Shown here: positions 17,815 through 25,030 of the stretch, piece by piece
Position numbering within the stretch: position 1 is the first letter of the stretch
Layout: every line of letters starts with the position of its first letter
Assembly: GCF_002236105.1 (NCBI RefSeq)
Contig: NZ_NIWU01000008.1
Location: 1 to 64,000, forward strand
Length of the DNA stretch: 64,000 nt
Reading direction: 5' to 3'
From: Pseudomonas umsongensis
Lineage (GTDB): Bacteria > Pseudomonadota > Gammaproteobacteria > Pseudomonadales > Pseudomonadaceae
Program-made: the position numbers and the translations under genes
The notes under the pieces: model-generated
Seen by the model: the letters and a program-made list of their open reading frames with translations, nothing else
Database searches by the model: none
What the model was told of the DNA's origin: nothing

Positions 17815-18168
17815 CTCTGCGTGGCCGACCCTACCTGACAAATGCGTAAGCTAACTCAGGGTTTACTGCGTATGAGCACAAACAAATTGAATGCACGGAT
17901 AAATTGCTGAAAAACACTGGCTGGTTACCGTAGGGAGGGAGGACTATCCCTCCTTGTGGAGACAGTAAGCGAGCTTTCGACAACACCCGCGTCGTACCTA
18001 TAACAAAATACATGTAAATGCTATTTGCTATGTCATAAATCGACAGCTGTCTAACCGTCAGGGCAACACGTTTCCTGACACCGTAGCTTGAGGCGATGGT
18101 GTCCACTTAAATCTAAGGCATCCCTAGCTGCAGGTTGGGATTATCTTTCTATGCTAATCCAATCCCTG
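17815..18168. other. Gene-free segment between convergent genes
   Basis: About 350 bases. An open minus-strand frame of 91 codons is present (17831-18106) but has no ribosome site and an irregular composition, so it is not called. A 7-bp perfect inverted repeat GGAGGGA/TCCCTCC lies at about 17934-17953. Confidence 0.4.
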
Positions 18169-18636
18169 CTAAACATTGTCAAAAATTGACTTTAGATTTT
18201 CCAGGGATTGAATCGAAGGCTTGAAACCTTGGGATGCTGCTTTCTTGTGCCAGTGCTTAGCCTGCTTTAGGTTTTCAATGTTATCGCCTGAAAAGTAACT
18301 TTTGGAGCTGTCTACCTTTTTAACGAACGAGATCGCAAGATTAAACTGAGAACCGGCGTCTCCATTTTCTGCAGCCATTCTGGTAAAGACCTCGAAATCT
18401 CTTCGTACACTATCAGTCAAGTCTGCTTCCGGAACGAAGGACGCGACGTTTGCCAAAAAAAGCTGGCAGGTAAGGTTGCCCTCTAGAGCTCGTTTTCGGA
18501 TGATTTCGCCAGCTCGCTCTGGGCCAAATCCACGCACCAGCTTCTCTAGGTCTTTTGTATTTTTTATATTTATATTTTCAAGCAAGAGCTCGTTATTTTT
18601 CGACGGACTGAGTAGTTTTCTAAAAAAATCTAACAT
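18169..18636 (-). CDS. Sel1-repeat-like small protein (155 aa)
   Basis: A short protein with one or two degenerate Sel1-like repeats. The ends of repeats show as RMAAENGDAGSQFNLAISF and HWHKKAASQGFKPS, and an earlier one as RALEGNLTCQLFLANVA. Sel1 repeats form alpha-solenoids that bind other proteins. The start is taken at the ATG at 18636 (LDFFRKLL follows); a GAGGAG lies 11 bases upstream, and in-frame ATG/GTG codons just before it are alternatives. It lies between two helicase genes on AT-rich DNA, with about 350 bases to the upstream helicase. Partner unknown. Confidence 0.6.
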   Translation of the reverse strand: MLDFFRKLLSPSKNNELLLENINIKNTKDLEKLVRGFGPERAGEIIRKRALEGNLTCQLFLANVASFVPEADLTDSVRRDFEVFTRMAAENGDAGSQFNLAISFVKKVDSSKSYFSGDNIENLKQAKHWHKKAASQGFKPSIQSLENLKSIFDNV

Positions 18637-18836
18637 GGTGCACATCACTCCTCTGGACTACGAAACTAAAAGCCACTGTCTATGGTTGGTAGGTGACGTC
18701 GTCTATATATCTTGGTTGATCCAAAATACCGAATATATACGTATTGATAACAGGTTCCGTCTACTGACACCTCGTGCAGATACCCTGGTATAGGTGTTGG
18801 CAGGCGGGATCGCGGGCCCGGTGAAATCATGCGGCC

Positions 18837-21605
18837 TCACCACGGCCCACGTGAAGGTATCCTGGCAATACTGTTGCTCGGCTTTTGTTGCCGCTTAGGT
18901 TTGTAGCTGCATATCGGATAGCTTGAGCACGAGCGAAACTCGCCAAATGGGCCTTGTCGGATGACCAACACGCCGCGTTTACAGACCGGGCAACGTTCTT
19001 CCTGAATGGGCTCGCCACGAATGTCGGTGACTTTAACGGAGCCCTCTTTCACCATTTCATCAAGAAACGGGGAGCTCTTGCCCTTTACTGTGAACATCGC
19101 GACAGAACGACGAGCACGGGTAAGAGCTACGTAGAACAACCTTCGCTCTTCACTGTGTTGATAGGTGTCCCCGGCAGGCATGACCAACTGCAGCACCGAG
19201 TCATCGCTTTTGACGTTTGGGAATCCCCGGGACACCATCCCTGGAAGGATTACATACTCTGCCTCATCGCCTTTGGAGGTATGGATAGTCTTAAATTTGA
19301 CTTCGATTCGATCCCCGAAATGGTACTTCCAGCTCTCAGGGACGTATTGTCGATCGTTTTTATACCGCCCCAATACGAACACGGTCACTTTCCCATTTTT
19401 ACCTGCAGGCACAGCCCCGTCGACTAAACGGCGATAAATCTCAGCTAGGTAATGGTTAATCGCTCCCTGAAGCTCGCTTCTGTCTGGAACTTGGAACGCT
19501 TGGATACAAGGATCGATGGCGGGTGTGACTGAAGAAACCCGCTTTTTTAACTGGGCCGGGTTCTTGGATACAAAGCGACTGGACACATCACAGAGTTCTT
19601 GAGGGCATCGGAATGTAGTCTCCAGCCGATAAACCTGACCGTGCCCAAACCAATCGCGAAAGCCCGTCATGACTGAAATGTCTGCACCGGCAAAGCGATT
19701 GATAGATTGCCAGTCGTCTCCAACAGCGAAGAGATGCCGACCTGGCTCAGCGACTAATGCTCTGCAGAGGCGCGCACGGGCCCTCGAAGCATCTTGGTAC
19801 TCGTCAGCCATTACCAGGCTGTATGGCGAGGGATGCCCCCTCTCGAGGCTCTCAGCCGCCATGTTGATCATGTCCTCGAAATCAATTCCCATTTCTAAGG
19901 ACAGTGCCATGTTCCAGCCGTTGATGACCGGAACAGCCAGCTCCAAAAAAGCTTCAAAACGATATCTGAACGCTCCAATCGGCAGATCCCGCAGGCGCTC
20001 AAATAGCACATCAACTGTAAGGCTGTTGCTTTTGAAGTGAGTAATGAACGTACGGAGCAGCTTAATTAGGTCAACGTGCTCCATCGGTACCATCCCTTTT
20101 GCAGGAATAGGACGATCTGGATTTGGGTCGAGGATGAGGCCGCGAGACGTAAGGACTGTACCCAAATGCTTAAAAATTTCGCCGGTTTGCAATTGATGCG
20201 AGGTTGTCTCGACGAGAGTTGTGCCTAGCTTTTCATGCGTCGCTCGTTTCCAATTAACACCCTCTAGGTAATCCTTGAAGTGCTCTGGAGGCTGGCCAGA
20301 GGCATCCAATGCGAAATGTTCATGGTAGAGGTTGATGTCGGGGTAGAAAAAGTCGGGGAAATATTGGCGATGCATAACGGTGGCTGTGTCATGCTCGTAA
20401 GACCGCTCGTATTGATAATCGATGCCGTTGTAGAAAAGCCAATTAGCGATAATCCGCTCCTCTTGGCTTGCAACATGATCACCGTTCAATGACACCAGAC
20501 GGCCTTGTCCTTCCTTGTCCCAAGCTTCGAAAGATTGATCCGCACCCGCAGTAGGAACGTCTCGCCCAAGTACCAATCTGAATAGATCCCACCGAGCCCT
20601 GAATACATCAGATTGATCCTTAAGATCGTCAACGATGTTCAAGAGCTTCTGGAGGCCCAGTAGGTTTTCTACCGCCCAATCCGGTACATGAGGCTTACGG
20701 CCGGTTGCTTCAGCGATGATGGAAAGCCCGAGGGAATGGAAGGTCTTTGCTTCCACTTGTATGTCTTTGATAGCGACACGCGCGAGTGCCTCTGCAACCC
20801 GCGCCTGAAGCTCCCCAGCTGCGGCCTTGTTAAAGGCCAGCATAACGATTGAGCTTGGAGATACTAATTTACGGTGCAGGGCATAGACCGCCTTGGCAAC
20901 CATGGTCGAAGTCTTGCCAGAACCTGCGGAAGCGATGACTTGGACGCGGTTATCAAAGCAGATTACCGCTCGGGATTGCTCATCTGTAAGCGGCTTGCTT
21001 TCTACATTGGAGAGGAGATCCTTGCATGCATCAAGCTCATGCAACATATGCCCGTAGTTTCGGTGAGCCCATACCTCTGACCAATTACACATCCAATCGT
21101 CAAGATCCTTCTGGACGTCCGGAGCGCGCTCCTGGAGAGAGGACTGGACTTCAGAAGTCTGAAACAATTTAGCTAAAGCTTGGTCGTCGATGCTCAGCAT
21201 CGGCTTGGCTGCGAGAAGCGCCTGCTGCATCTCGTGCGTCAGCCAGTGGTGTTCAGCGTCGGCTTTGTTTACTGTCTGCACAATGGTGTCCAACCATCTT
21301 CGGATGGACGAGTAGCATTCCTCAAAGCATTGTCGTCGGGTAATCAAGAGGAGCCGAGCTAATTCCTGTGCAAGGTTAGGCTCTTTGGAGTTGGGCAACC
21401 CATCGACACGAAATTGGCGGCCTTCAAACAGCGTGATATCTGTCCAAAGCACGCCACGATTGACCTCCACCTTGGGGAGGTTGTCGGGCTGTATCTCAAC
21501 CACCTTGTCGCCAAGCCTTAAGAAAAGCCGATTGTCTTCAGTGTTTAAGCGCCATGGCTCAGATTTTGTCAGCAGCCGCCCCCAAGCAGATGCTCGCCAC
21601 TCCAT
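18837..21605 (-). CDS. HelD-like UvrD helicase with nuclease-like insertion and Zn finger
   Basis: A 922-residue superfamily 1 helicase related to helicase IV. Motif I is SAGSGKTST (about residue 226), motif II MADEYQDAS (about 600), motif III GDDWQSINRF, motif V TIHTSKGDEAE and motif VI YVALTRARR (about 830). Between motifs I and II an insert (about 395-475) reads SQEERIIANWLFYNG, YERSY, FPDFFYPD and LYHEHFALD, the pattern of a PD-(D/E)xK nuclease-like domain seen in many such helicases. The C-terminus has a topoisomerase-type zinc ribbon (CPVC and CSSYPIC, from about residue 875). The ATG at 21605, six bases after AGG, is preferred over the one six bases upstream. The insert makes it far longer than E. 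coli HelD (684 residues). A housekeeping repair role is possible, but the island position favours defence. Confidence 0.8.
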   Translation of the reverse strand: MEWRASAWGRLLTKSEPWRLNTEDNRLFLRLGDKVVEIQPDNLPKVEVNRGVLWTDITLFEGRQFRVDGLPNSKEPNLAQELARLLLITRRQCFEECYSSIRRWLDTIVQTVNKADAEHHWLTHEMQQALLAAKPMLSIDDQALAKLFQTSEVQSSLQERAPDVQKDLDDWMCNWSEVWAHRNYGHMLHELDACKDLLSNVESKPLTDEQSRAVICFDNRVQVIASAGSGKTSTMVAKAVYALHRKLVSPSSIVMLAFNKAAAGELQARVAEALARVAIKDIQVEAKTFHSLGLSIIAEATGRKPHVPDWAVENLLGLQKLLNIVDDLKDQSDVFRARWDLFRLVLGRDVPTAGADQSFEAWDKEGQGRLVSLNGDHVASQEERIIANWLFYNGIDYQYERSYEHDTATVMHRQYFPDFFYPDINLYHEHFALDASGQPPEHFKDYLEGVNWKRATHEKLGTTLVETTSHQLQTGEIFKHLGTVLTSRGLILDPNPDRPIPAKGMVPMEHVDLIKLLRTFITHFKSNSLTVDVLFERLRDLPIGAFRYRFEAFLELAVPVINGWNMALSLEMGIDFEDMINMAAESLERGHPSPYSLVMADEYQDASRARARLCRALVAEPGRHLFAVGDDWQSINRFAGADISVMTGFRDWFGHGQVYRLETTFRCPQELCDVSSRFVSKNPAQLKKRVSSVTPAIDPCIQAFQVPDRSELQGAINHYLAEIYRRLVDGAVPAGKNGKVTVFVLGRYKNDRQYVPESWKYHFGDRIEVKFKTIHTSKGDEAEYVILPGMVSRGFPNVKSDDSVLQLVMPAGDTYQHSEERRLFYVALTRARRSVAMFTVKGKSSPFLDEMVKEGSVKVTDIRGEPIQEERCPVCKRGVLVIRQGPFGEFRSCSSYPICSYKPKRQQKPSNSIARIPSRGPW

Positions 21606-21652
21606 TGTCATCCTGATTCCAGAACCTTAAAAATTTCTAGTCTACATCCTGT

Positions 21653-21925
21653 CTACATTTCAAGCGACGTAAGTGCGCCAAACCGCCCAGTTGTCGCCCT
21701 GCGTGCCAACGTTGCGGGTGACATGCAAATAGCCTTGGAGACACTACCTCGCTGCACCTGCAGAAGGCTCGCTATCCGGTCGAGGAACTCAAACGGCAGT
21801 CCTTCGTGAACTAGGTCATGAAGCTTGGTACCGGGTAATGGCAGCCCGAAGGTCATCCAAATGCTCTGTGTGATCTGGGGCACTGGATGGTATTCCTTGA
21901 TCGATGACAGCGCTTTCACCTCCAT
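21653..21925 (-). pseudogene. Truncated Xre/ParS-type antitoxin (N-terminal half)
   Basis: The frame matches the start of MbcA/ParS/Xre antitoxins of RES- or COG5654-type toxin-antitoxin pairs: a helical start (IKEYHPVP), GLPFEFLDRIASLLQV, then SVSKAICMSPATLARR-x3-GRF. In full-length relatives GRF is followed by the C-terminal DUF2384 half; here it ends after eight unrelated residues. No RES toxin gene is nearby. I read it as a remnant cut at its 3' end. The start is uncertain (codons at 21937 and 21925). Confidence 0.65.
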
Positions 21926-21998
21926 CTGAAAAACCAAACCCTAGCTGGGCCAACAGACCCAAACCAGCGACATATCCTCTCGCCGCCATGCACAACTT

Positions 21999-22325
21999 AG
22001 CTTCTTTCGAAATCTACACTCGGTGCATGACAAGCGTTTCAAGCGCGGATAATGTCAGCACTATGAACGACTCAAATTCCACCTCATCCGTATCCACGAT
22101 CCTTTCTCGCAATGAGACGGATGGTACCGCCTCAAAGAATGAACAAGAGCTTTGCGAGTTTCTGACGCTGTTAGAGGGCGACATCCTGAGTACCCCTGGG
22201 GAGCTGATCGCCCTCGATTCAACCCTCCTAGTTCGCCTCGATTCTTTGATCGGCGGTATCGAAGTTGACATTAACTCTCCGCTCTCAGCGGATGATGAAT
22301 GAATGCTCGGCACTGGCGTAATGGA
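21999..22325 (+). repeat. Direct repeat 1, copy a (PrlF-like unit)
   Basis: About 325 bases, highly similar to 24468-24800. It begins AGCTTCTTTCGAAATC and runs past the stop of the PrlF-like gene, with occasional substitutions and a 3-base indel. The two copies lie 2.5 kb apart in the same orientation. Confidence 0.85.
22027..22302 (+). CDS. PrlF-like antitoxin C-terminal-type protein, copy 1
   Basis: A 91-residue acidic protein. Its second half (ELCEFLTLLEGDI, then a LIALDSTLLVRLDSLIGG block, ending VDINSPLSADDE) matches the conserved C-terminal half of PrlF (SohA)-type antitoxins, and the piece STILSRNETDG resembles the segment just before it. The N-terminal AbrB DNA-binding fold expected of PrlF is absent, replaced by a Ser/Asn-rich tail. 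No YhaV-type toxin follows. Either it is a remnant or a small stand-alone inhibitor. No strong ribosome site marks the start; a second ATG at about 22063 is possible. A diverged twin lies at 24496. Confidence 0.55.
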   Translation: MTSVSSADNVSTMNDSNSTSSVSTILSRNETDGTASKNEQELCEFLTLLEGDILSTPGELIALDSTLLVRLDSLIGGIEVDINSPLSADDE

Positions 22326-22718
22326 CTGCGCCTGCAGTGAGTGATGGAGTGAAAGCTGCCTCAATCAACCGTGCGCTAGGTAACGCTCGGCACACGTCTT
22401 CTATGGCGCCCTCTACTGCGTCAGGAACGTTGCAGCCATCATTAAGGAAATGTTCGGCTGATTAGGTGAGCCGGGCCATTGGCCCGAAGAAGTGACCTCT
22501 CCACTTACGTCACCCCGCAGCTTAGTTATAGGCATGCGATGATTCGCACACAATGATTGAACACAACCTACCCCTCCCACCTCCCGCGAAGTCTCTGTCC
22601 TCACGCAGAGAATCATTGCGCCCTGTCATAAATTGTCTCAGCTCAGTCCCGCATAATGGTTGAAATCATGGAGTCATACCGGTACTCCTAAAGCTCCAGT
22701 TTCAGCAGGGAACGCACC
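22326..22718. other. Gene-free segment of degenerate repeat units
   Basis: Holds a remnant of the exonuclease 3' end (about 22410-22461), hairpin copy B at 22468-22488, the common leader, and the frameshifted first codons of a DUF7693-type gene. The last 250 bases belong to direct repeat 2. No intact gene. Confidence 0.65.
22413..22461 (+). pseudogene. Remnant of a DEDDh exonuclease 3' end
   Basis: Closely matches the final codons of the exonuclease gene at 14075-14710 (AGGAACGTTGCAGCCATCAT against AAGAACGTTGCATCCATCAT), ending in the same TGA. No frame leads into it. Confidence 0.7.
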
Positions 22719-22957
22719 ATGCATTCAAGATTCAGGGTCATCGAAACAACCAGAATGGATGATGGCATCAAGCAGTATCGGGTTGTGGATCTCGTCGAGG
22801 GAGGCTCTGCTAGCAAGCACGGTGTGTTCAAGTCCAGGATGGAGGCGGAGGCTGTTTGTTCGCTCCTGAATTCCGAGCATCCTCGTCAGAGCGGTGTAGG
22901 GCGTACGTCCCTGAGTCTTTGAACCACTCGTCTCGGCACGCCGATTACAGATGACTA
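22468..22957 (+). repeat. Direct repeat 2, copy a
   Basis: About 490 bases repeated at 28772-29265 with roughly 90% identity by eye. It contains hairpin B (22468-22488), the leader, a dead DUF7693 start and the 67-codon gene. It ends at GATGACTA. The two copies lie in the same orientation, about 5.8 kb apart, and bracket the Abi-type and nuclease-STAND genes. Confidence 0.9.
22719..22922 (+). CDS. Small conserved protein (67 aa), copy 1
   Basis: A compact 67-residue protein with a mixed beta-alpha look: FRVIETTRMDDGIKQYRVVD, then a Ser/Gly loop (LVEGGSASKHGVFKS) and a helix (RMEAEAVCSLLNSEHP). I do not recognise the family; the strand-loop-helix layout resembles small DUF1508/YegP-like domains, but this is weak. 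The ATG has CAGGGA about 8 bases upstream. The twin at 29027 differs at only seven of 67 residues, which suggests both are under selection to keep their sequence. Confidence 0.6.
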   Translation: MHSRFRVIETTRMDDGIKQYRVVDLVEGGSASKHGVFKSRMEAEAVCSLLNSEHPRQSGVGRTSLSL

Positions 22958-23050
22958 TTTCGGTTTGGTGAATACCTCAGTGCAGACATAGGCTGCCCGG
23001 TCTTTAACACCTCCTCCTGCTACGCTTCTCTTTTTCACGGAGGAATCGCG

Positions 23051-23260
23051 ATGGCCAACGAAGACTTGCTCCCATCCCTGCTGTTCAAGATCAATCAGAA
23101 CCAGCTAGCCCTCGAAGCCGCGATCATGGAGCTGACGCTTTGGGTCGAGCAGCACGGCTCGAGTGAGATTGGAGGCAATGTGCGCAGTGCGCTAGCAACG
23201 GTAACCAAGAATGAAGAGTTCATCAATATGACGTTGGCGGTGCTTATGACGCCAGAGTGA
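23051..23260 (+). CDS. Small helical hypothetical protein (69 aa)
   Basis: Preceded by GGAGG at six bases, so the start is well supported. The product is a short amphipathic-helical protein (LALEAAIMELTLWVEQHG, then IGGNVRSALATVTKN). No family recognised. It ends a few bases before hairpin copy E and the DUF7693-type gene, and may be the first gene of a small transcript with it. Confidence 0.65.
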   Translation: MANEDLLPSLLFKINQNQLALEAAIMELTLWVEQHGSSEIGGNVRSALATVTKNEEFINMTLAVLMTPE

Positions 23261-23282
23261 GTAGGTCTGGAGTTAGGTTGGC

Positions 23283-23304
23283 TAGCCGGGCTTCGATAGC
23301 CCGA
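23283..23304. repeat. Island hairpin repeat, copy E
   Basis: TAGCCGGGCT-TCGAT-AGCCCGA with the usual leader after it, here leading into an intact DUF7693-type gene. This is the only copy whose downstream gene is complete, so it shows what the other copies have lost. Confidence 0.75.
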
Positions 23305-23355
23305 TGGAGAGACCTTCTCATTGATGTCACATCACAGATTAGATATCGGCAAGCG

Positions 23356-23694
23356 ATGGCTCGGACGCAGAATGTCTTTAACACAACCTCTCCTCTCACC
23401 GCCCGCGAGGTCTGCCAGGTACTGACGGACGTCGCGCTCGGCAAACGCATCATGATGAGAAGCTCCATCCAGTCATGGGGGGAGATCTATCACGGGCTAA
23501 TGAGCGTTGAGATTGATGGATGGCTACTCACACTCTTCAATGACTGTGACACCCTGGATTACTGCGAGTACTGCAGATCACCAGATGGTCGAGTCGGGAC
23601 ACTCGAACTCTGGCAGCGCGCCGGAAACGATCCTGTCGAATTATTGAGTACCTGGGAGCGTGAGCAGCTCGAACGTTTACTCGCTGCGCTCTGA
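23356..23694 (+). CDS. DUF7693-like protein (112 aa)
   Basis: Matches, from memory, a small family common in Pseudomonas: a Thr-rich start, LTAREVCQVLTDVALG, then IYHGLMSVEIDGWLLTLFND, CDTLDYCEYCRSPDGR, and the tail DPVELLSTWEREQLERLLAAL. The CEYC pair and preceding Cys could bind metal. The start at ATGGCTCGGAC (23356) is chosen because the same codons begin the broken copies at hairpins A, B, C and D; the frame upstream is repeat leader. Function unknown. Confidence 0.7.
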   Translation: MARTQNVFNTTSPLTAREVCQVLTDVALGKRIMMRSSIQSWGEIYHGLMSVEIDGWLLTLFNDCDTLDYCEYCRSPDGRVGTLELWQRAGNDPVELLSTWEREQLERLLAAL

Positions 23695-23764
23695 GCCTGC
23701 ACGCGAAAAGCACGTTACCATTGCTGACTTAAAGCAATGGAGACCGCACGCGAGAAAGCCACCT

Positions 23765-23866
23765 ATGAAAATCATCATCGAAGAATGGGATGGTGACGGT
23801 GCGATTCGAACTCCCGATAAGGCGTTACAGGAGCTGGAGCTTGATGTTGCGACTCGCTGTATTTGA
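23765..23866 (+). pseudogene. Possible MazE-like antitoxin N-terminus
   Basis: A 33-codon frame, MKIIIEEWDGDGAIRTPDKALQ and on, follows the beta-strand and helix pattern of MazE/AbrB antitoxins (MxxxIxKWGNSxAVRIP). It stops early, and the following DNA is open in another frame, so a frameshifted remnant is likely. No toxin gene is adjacent. Weak call. Confidence 0.3.
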
Positions 23867-24004
23867 TCGAGGAATTTGTCGGCAGCACGCGCGCTCTAGC
23901 CCCAAAAAAAAGCAGCAAATCGCGGATCGAATAGACGAGCTCACTGAAGCCTGGAGTAGCGGACAGCCTGGCAACGCTGAAGTGAAATAAAGCAGTCACT
24001 CAAC

Positions 24005-24025
24005 GAGCCGGGCCTTAGGCCCGAA
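24005..24025. repeat. Island hairpin repeat, copy G
   Basis: GAGCCGGGCC-TTA-GGCCCGAA. It lies between the MazE-like remnant and the convergent AbrB-type antitoxin gene. No recognisable leader follows. Confidence 0.7.
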
Positions 24026-24124
24026 AACGCGATAGCAACAACCCATCTCAGAATCCGCCTTGGAATGAAGCGCGAGACAAACAGTAGCAAGCCTTTCTCC
24101 CACTGAAACACTATCGACGAGCAA

Positions 24125-24352
24125 TTACTCCTTCAGTGCAAAAACTGGATTCATGTCATCAATGCTCACGATGACCTTCGGCTTGCGAATCATGCCCTTC
24201 AATCGCTCAACGGAGTAACTCACAGCCACGATGGCGAAGTGACCATTTTCGAGGACGAATTCGATTTCATCCCCTGGTCGCAGGCCAAGAGCAGCCCGTA
24301 CCTGAACAGGGATGGTGATTTTGCTTTTAGCGTTCACAGTGACAGTCGCCAT
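24125..24352 (-). CDS. AbrB/MazE-type antitoxin (75 aa), no toxin seen
   Basis: A complete SpoVT/AbrB swapped-hairpin domain: VNAKSKITIPVQVRAALGLRPGDEIEF, then ENGHFAIVAVSYS, followed by a C-terminal tail that in VapB-type antitoxins binds the toxin (MIRKPKVIVSIDDMNPVF). Downstream on its own strand, where a PIN-domain toxin would be expected, there is only hairpin G and remnant DNA. It may be an orphan antitoxin. The ribosome site is weak. Confidence 0.75.
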   Translation of the reverse strand: MATVTVNAKSKITIPVQVRAALGLRPGDEIEFVLENGHFAIVAVSYSVERLKGMIRKPKVIVSIDDMNPVFALKE

Positions 24353-24430
24353 GATGGATACCTACGTGGTCACGTACTTACATGAACGCCGAGCTGTGCG
24401 GTAGGCCACATAACGTCAAGACATGGGGAC

Positions 24431-24450
24431 GAGCCGGGCTTTGGCCCGAA
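24431..24450. repeat. Island hairpin repeat, copy H
   Basis: GAGCCGGGC-TTT-GGCCCGAA, about 20 bases upstream of direct repeat 1 copy b. It has the shortest spacer of the family. Confidence 0.75.
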
Positions 24451-24467
24451 GGAGCGGCAACCAAAGG

Positions 24468-24800
24468 AGCTTCTTTCGAAATCCACACTTGGCGCATGAC
24501 AAGCGCTTCAAGCGCGGATAATGTCAGCAGCATGAACGACTCAAATCCTGCTTCATCCGTATCCACGATCCTTTCTCGCAGTGAGACGGATGGCACAGAC
24601 GCTTCAAAAAATGACCAGGAGCTTTGCGAGTTTCTGACGCTGTTAGAGGACGACATCCTGGGTAACCCTGGGAAGATGATCGCCCTCGATTCAACTCTCC
24701 AGGTTCGCCTCGATGCATTGATCGGGGGTATCGATGTTGATATCAACTTTCCGCTGTCAGGGGATGATGAATGAGCACTCAGTACTGGCGCAATGACTAT
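24468..24800 (+). repeat. Direct repeat 1, copy b (PrlF-like unit)
   Basis: Second copy of the unit at 21999-22325. It joins directly to the IS21-like remnant on its right. Confidence 0.85.
24496..24774 (+). CDS. PrlF-like antitoxin C-terminal-type protein, copy 2
   Basis: A 92-residue twin of the gene at 22027, with the same Ser/Asn-rich start and PrlF-type C-terminal half (FLTLLEDDI, then LQVRLDALIGG, ending VDINFPLSGDDE). The AbrB fold is again missing. Differences from copy 1 are spread over the length and keep the frame, including a 3-base indel, so it may still be expressed. No toxin follows; the next DNA is the IS21-like scar. Confidence 0.55.
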   Translation: MTSASSADNVSSMNDSNPASSVSTILSRSETDGTDASKNDQELCEFLTLLEDDILGNPGKMIALDSTLQVRLDALIGGIDVDINFPLSGDDE

Positions 24801-24990
24801 TGCCGCTGACCGAAAACTGACCCAGTAAAGGCTGTTCTGCCGACGGAAAACTGACCTAGGTGTTCAACTGCTTCTACTCACTTTTCGAGCAGGAGAACAC
24901 AGGGTGATCAGCATGGAAATGTTGGGAAAAATCCGGCGGATGTATTTCCGCGACAAGCTCTCTTGCACATTGCTAGCCATGCTCCCGCTC
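24795..24990 (+). mobile_element. IS21-family left-end remnant with start of istA
   Basis: Two copies of an IS21-type terminal motif (GACCGAAAACTGACCC and GACGGAAAACTGACCT) precede a frame reading MEMLGKIRRMYFRDKLS, which matches the first residues of IstA transposases of IS21 relatives. After the Ser, small deletions break the frame and the similarity fades by about 24990. There is no IstB or right end. It is a dead fragment that marks a past insertion between the PrlF-like unit and the Abi-type gene. Confidence 0.75.
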
Positions 24991-25030
24991 AGGCAAGATC
25001 CGAATGGTAGATTGCATAGGGAGAAACGCA

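Noticed and set aside
17831..18106. A 91-codon minus-strand ORF after the helicase
   Set aside because: No ribosome site, irregular composition, and contains an inverted repeat; no family resemblance.
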